Assembly: GCF_001187505.1 (NCBI RefSeq)
Contig: NZ_CP012150.1
Span: forward strand, 930,001-994,000
From: Mycolicibacterium goodii
Lineage (GTDB): Bacteria > Actinomycetota > Actinomycetes > Mycobacteriales > Mycobacteriaceae
Length of the DNA stretch: 64,000 bases
Direction: 5' to 3'
The translations under genes were made by a program, and so were the position numbers. Below the pieces are notes generated by a model. It saw nothing but the letters and a program-made list of their open reading frames with translations, searched no databases and had not been told where the DNA came from. Positions 62,489 to 64,000 of this stretch are shown in pieces; positions within the stretch are counted from its first letter, which is position 1, and each line of letters starts with the position of its first letter.

Positions 62489-62782
62489 GTGCGAAAGACA
62501 GCGAAGAGGTTCGGTGTTGCGACGGTGGCAGCCAGTGGCCTGGCGGCGACCCTGATCGGCCTCGCGGCTCCCAGCCAAGCAGCCCCCAGCGGCCCCAGCA
62601 ACGCCCAGCAGACCATCAGCCAGTTGCAGCGGCAGGGCTACCACGTCATCGTCAACCGGATCGGTGCGAACCCGATCGACGAGGCCGTCGTCGTGGCCGT
62701 CCGCCCGGGGACGAACTTCACCCGTACCGACAGCCTCAACACCGGCGTCACGCAGAAGACCGTCTACGTCGACGTGAAGTAG
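62489..62782 (+). CDS. small secreted protein C (97 aa)
   Basis: The signal peptide (FGVATVAASGLAATLIGLAA, ending at SQA) resembles those of paralogues A and B, but the 66-residue mature part is different: QQTISQLQRQGYHVIVNRIG, EAVVVAVRPGTNFTRTDS and QKTVYVDVK, a beta-rich domain also seen in other small mycobacterial exported proteins. Start GTG 62489 with AGGA upstream. It shares its upstream element with A and B, so only signal peptide and control region are conserved. Confidence 0.8.
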   Translation: MRKTAKRFGVATVAASGLAATLIGLAAPSQAAPSGPSNAQQTISQLQRQGYHVIVNRIGANPIDEAVVVAVRPGTNFTRTDSLNTGVTQKTVYVDVK

Positions 62783-62817
62783 TCGACGTGGAGTAGGCCT
62801 GCGCCGCCCAGAAACCG

Positions 62818-62857
62818 TCAGCCCCCGTCGGACTTGTCCCCCTCCGGCGGGGGCTGA
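62818..62857. terminator. hairpin after small secreted protein C
   Basis: A perfect 10-bp stem TCAGCCCCCG with CGGGGGCTGA (62818-62827 and 62848-62857) with partial inner pairing. There is no T-tract. Likely a terminator or RNA end. Confidence 0.6.
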
Positions 62858-62926
62858 TGCCCGTTCGCACCGGGCCGCCTTCTCCGAGCGCCCTCCCGAT
62901 CGCGGCGTGCCGTCGATAATGAGGAC

Positions 62927-63721
62927 ATGGCAGTCAAAATGGCGGATCTGTTCGCCTCCAACCTCGATTCCCTGCGATATCAGCCGACTGCCAAGCGGAT
63001 TCGCGCTTGCCTTGGCGGTGAACCGGTCGTCGACACCTGCGATGCGGTGCTCGTCTGGGAACCGCGCCGGATCGTCCCGACGTACGCGGTTCCGCGCGCG
63101 GCGGTGTCGGCGCAACTGGTTCCCGCGGGCGGCGAATACGGCGACGACGAGATCCCCGGCTTCCTCGATCCGTCCGTCCCGTTCACCGCGCACACCTGCC
63201 CGGGAACCGGGTTCGACGTCATGGCCGGTGGTGAGAACGGCCCGGCGGCGGCGTTCACCCCCGACGATCCCGATCTCGCGGATTTCGTGATACTCGACTT
63301 CGACTCGTTCGAATGGCGTGAGGAGGACGAACCCGTCGTCGCCCACCCGCACGACCCGTTCCACCGGATCGACATCCTGCGCAGTTGTCGCCATGTGCGC
63401 ATCGAGCTCGACGGCCGTGTGCTGGCCGAGTCGACGCGGCCCATGCTGCTGTTCGAGACCGGCCTGCCCACGCGTTTCTATCTGCCCTATGACGACGTCG
63501 TGACACCGCTCGACCTGAGCGAGACCGTCACCTTCTGCGCCTACAAGGGACGCGCGAGCTATTACTCGGTGCCCGACGGCCCCGCCGACATCGCATGGAC
63601 CTATCACGAACCGCTGCACGACGCCGCACCGGTGCGCGACCGGATCTGCTTCTTCGACGAACGCGTCGACGTCGTCGTCGACGGGCGGCGTCAGGACCGC
63701 CCGCGCACACCGTGGAGTTGA
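62927..63721 (+). CDS. double-domain DUF427 protein
   Basis: A 264-residue protein with two DUF427-type halves. The second is clear (LDGRVLAESTRPMLLFETGLP, RFYLPYDDVV, TFCAYKGRASYYSVPDGPADIAWTYHEPL in parts); the first (residues 1-110) is more diverged. CAYKGRA corresponds to CPYKGEA of the single-domain protein at 36.7 kb. Start ATG 62927. No known function. It is on the same strand as the small secreted gene, across a hairpin. Confidence 0.85.
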   Translation: MAVKMADLFASNLDSLRYQPTAKRIRACLGGEPVVDTCDAVLVWEPRRIVPTYAVPRAAVSAQLVPAGGEYGDDEIPGFLDPSVPFTAHTCPGTGFDVMAGGENGPAAAFTPDDPDLADFVILDFDSFEWREEDEPVVAHPHDPFHRIDILRSCRHVRIELDGRVLAESTRPMLLFETGLPTRFYLPYDDVVTPLDLSETVTFCAYKGRASYYSVPDGPADIAWTYHEPLHDAAPVRDRICFFDERVDVVVDGRRQDRPRTPWS

Positions 63722-63815
63722 CAGAACTGAGCAGAACGTAAAGGAACCCGGGTTTCGGACCGACGAGTTGTGGCAACATCACCGACGGACAGTTACTCCG
63801 ACATCGGGTGGACTC

Positions 63816-64000
63816 ATGGTGGGCTCAACGAAGTTGTCGCTGGTGGCCGCGCCGGGGACCGAGGGCGGCGGCGCCGCCCTCGACCAGGTGATCGGCCTGT
63901 CGGCGGTCGCGACGGTCATCACGGTTGCGCTGCTGTGGATCGGTTACCTGCACCGGCAACGACGCATCACGTGGCTCAACACCTTCGCCGAACGACTCGG
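63816..64000 (+). CDS. membrane protein, 3' end cut off by the window
   Basis: From ATG 63816 the frame is open to the last base. The 61 visible residues include a first soluble stretch, then a transmembrane helix (VIGLSAVATVITVALLWIGYL) and a basic loop HRQRRITWLN. The family cannot be named from this fragment. Confidence 0.6.
   Translation, partial: MVGSTKLSLVAAPGTEGGGAALDQVIGLSAVATVITVALLWIGYLHRQRRITWLNTFAERL

Overview
The window is high-GC actinobacterial DNA. Gene order and protein sequences place it in a fast-growing mycobacterium of the Mycolicibacterium smegmatis group. The evidence is synteny with M. tuberculosis Rv3843c-Rv3859c (sodA, Rv3847, espR, Rv3850, hns-like, rraA, ethA/ethR, a PHP protein, gltD, gltB) and with Rv0135c-Rv0139, plus a Dps nearly identical to M. 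smegmatis Dps1 as I remember it. A few Dps residues differ from that recollection, so a close relative is possible.

Regions: (1) 1-5.9 kb: zinc-ribbon membrane protein, rhodanese, a DnaA-box-like cluster, sodA, Rv3847 homologue, espR, then an opposed ImmA/IrrE peptidase and membrane-protein pair. (2) 5.9-11.8 kb: Pro/Thr-rich exported protein, Rv3850 homologue, a copper-type cassette (YcnI, CopC, CopD), H-NS-like protein and rraA. (3) 11.8-16.7 kb: ethA/ethR with a readable 55-bp operator, a DinB polymerase with an SOS-box-like palindrome at its start, and a PHP protein. (4) 16.7-20.1 kb: a lower-GC orphan Esp cassette (EspA/E-, EspC- and EspD/H-like genes plus an anchored beta-propeller) with no ESX machinery beside it. 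(5) 20.1-25.8 kb: DCC protein, ArsR-SulP operon, aldehyde dehydrogenase, F420 enzyme, small proteins. (6) 26-32 kb: gltBD. (7) 32.8-40.2 kb: thioesterase-like protein, ClC antiporter, dps, glycosylase, and two copies of a tiny secreted-protein cassette. (8) 40.3-44.6 kb: Rv0135c-Rv0139 block (TetR, cyp138-like P450, msrA, NTF2-like, SDR) with a KstR-type box. (9) 44.5-48.9 kb: glycosyltransferase, methyltransferase and toroid operon with a TetR regulator; one palindrome lies in front of both units. (10) 49-61.8 kb: a catabolic island (flavin monooxygenase, cupin, amidohydrolase, OYE, MFS, aldehyde dehydrogenase, PucR-type regulator, NitT/TauT-type ABC importer). (11) 61.8-64 kb: C39-like protein, a third small secreted protein, a double-DUF427 protein and a truncated membrane gene.

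The least explained signal is a set of three loci (about 37.2, 39.0 and 62.4 kb). Each encodes a small Sec-secreted protein behind the same promoter-proximal architecture: two TTCCTGCCA-type repeats exactly 21 bp apart, then CTGASCTGC. Two of the loci lie beside DUF427 genes. Other readable regulatory codes are the EthR operator (three 15-bp inverted repeats in 20-bp steps), a consensus KstR box, and the GGACAnGTGTCC palindrome pair.
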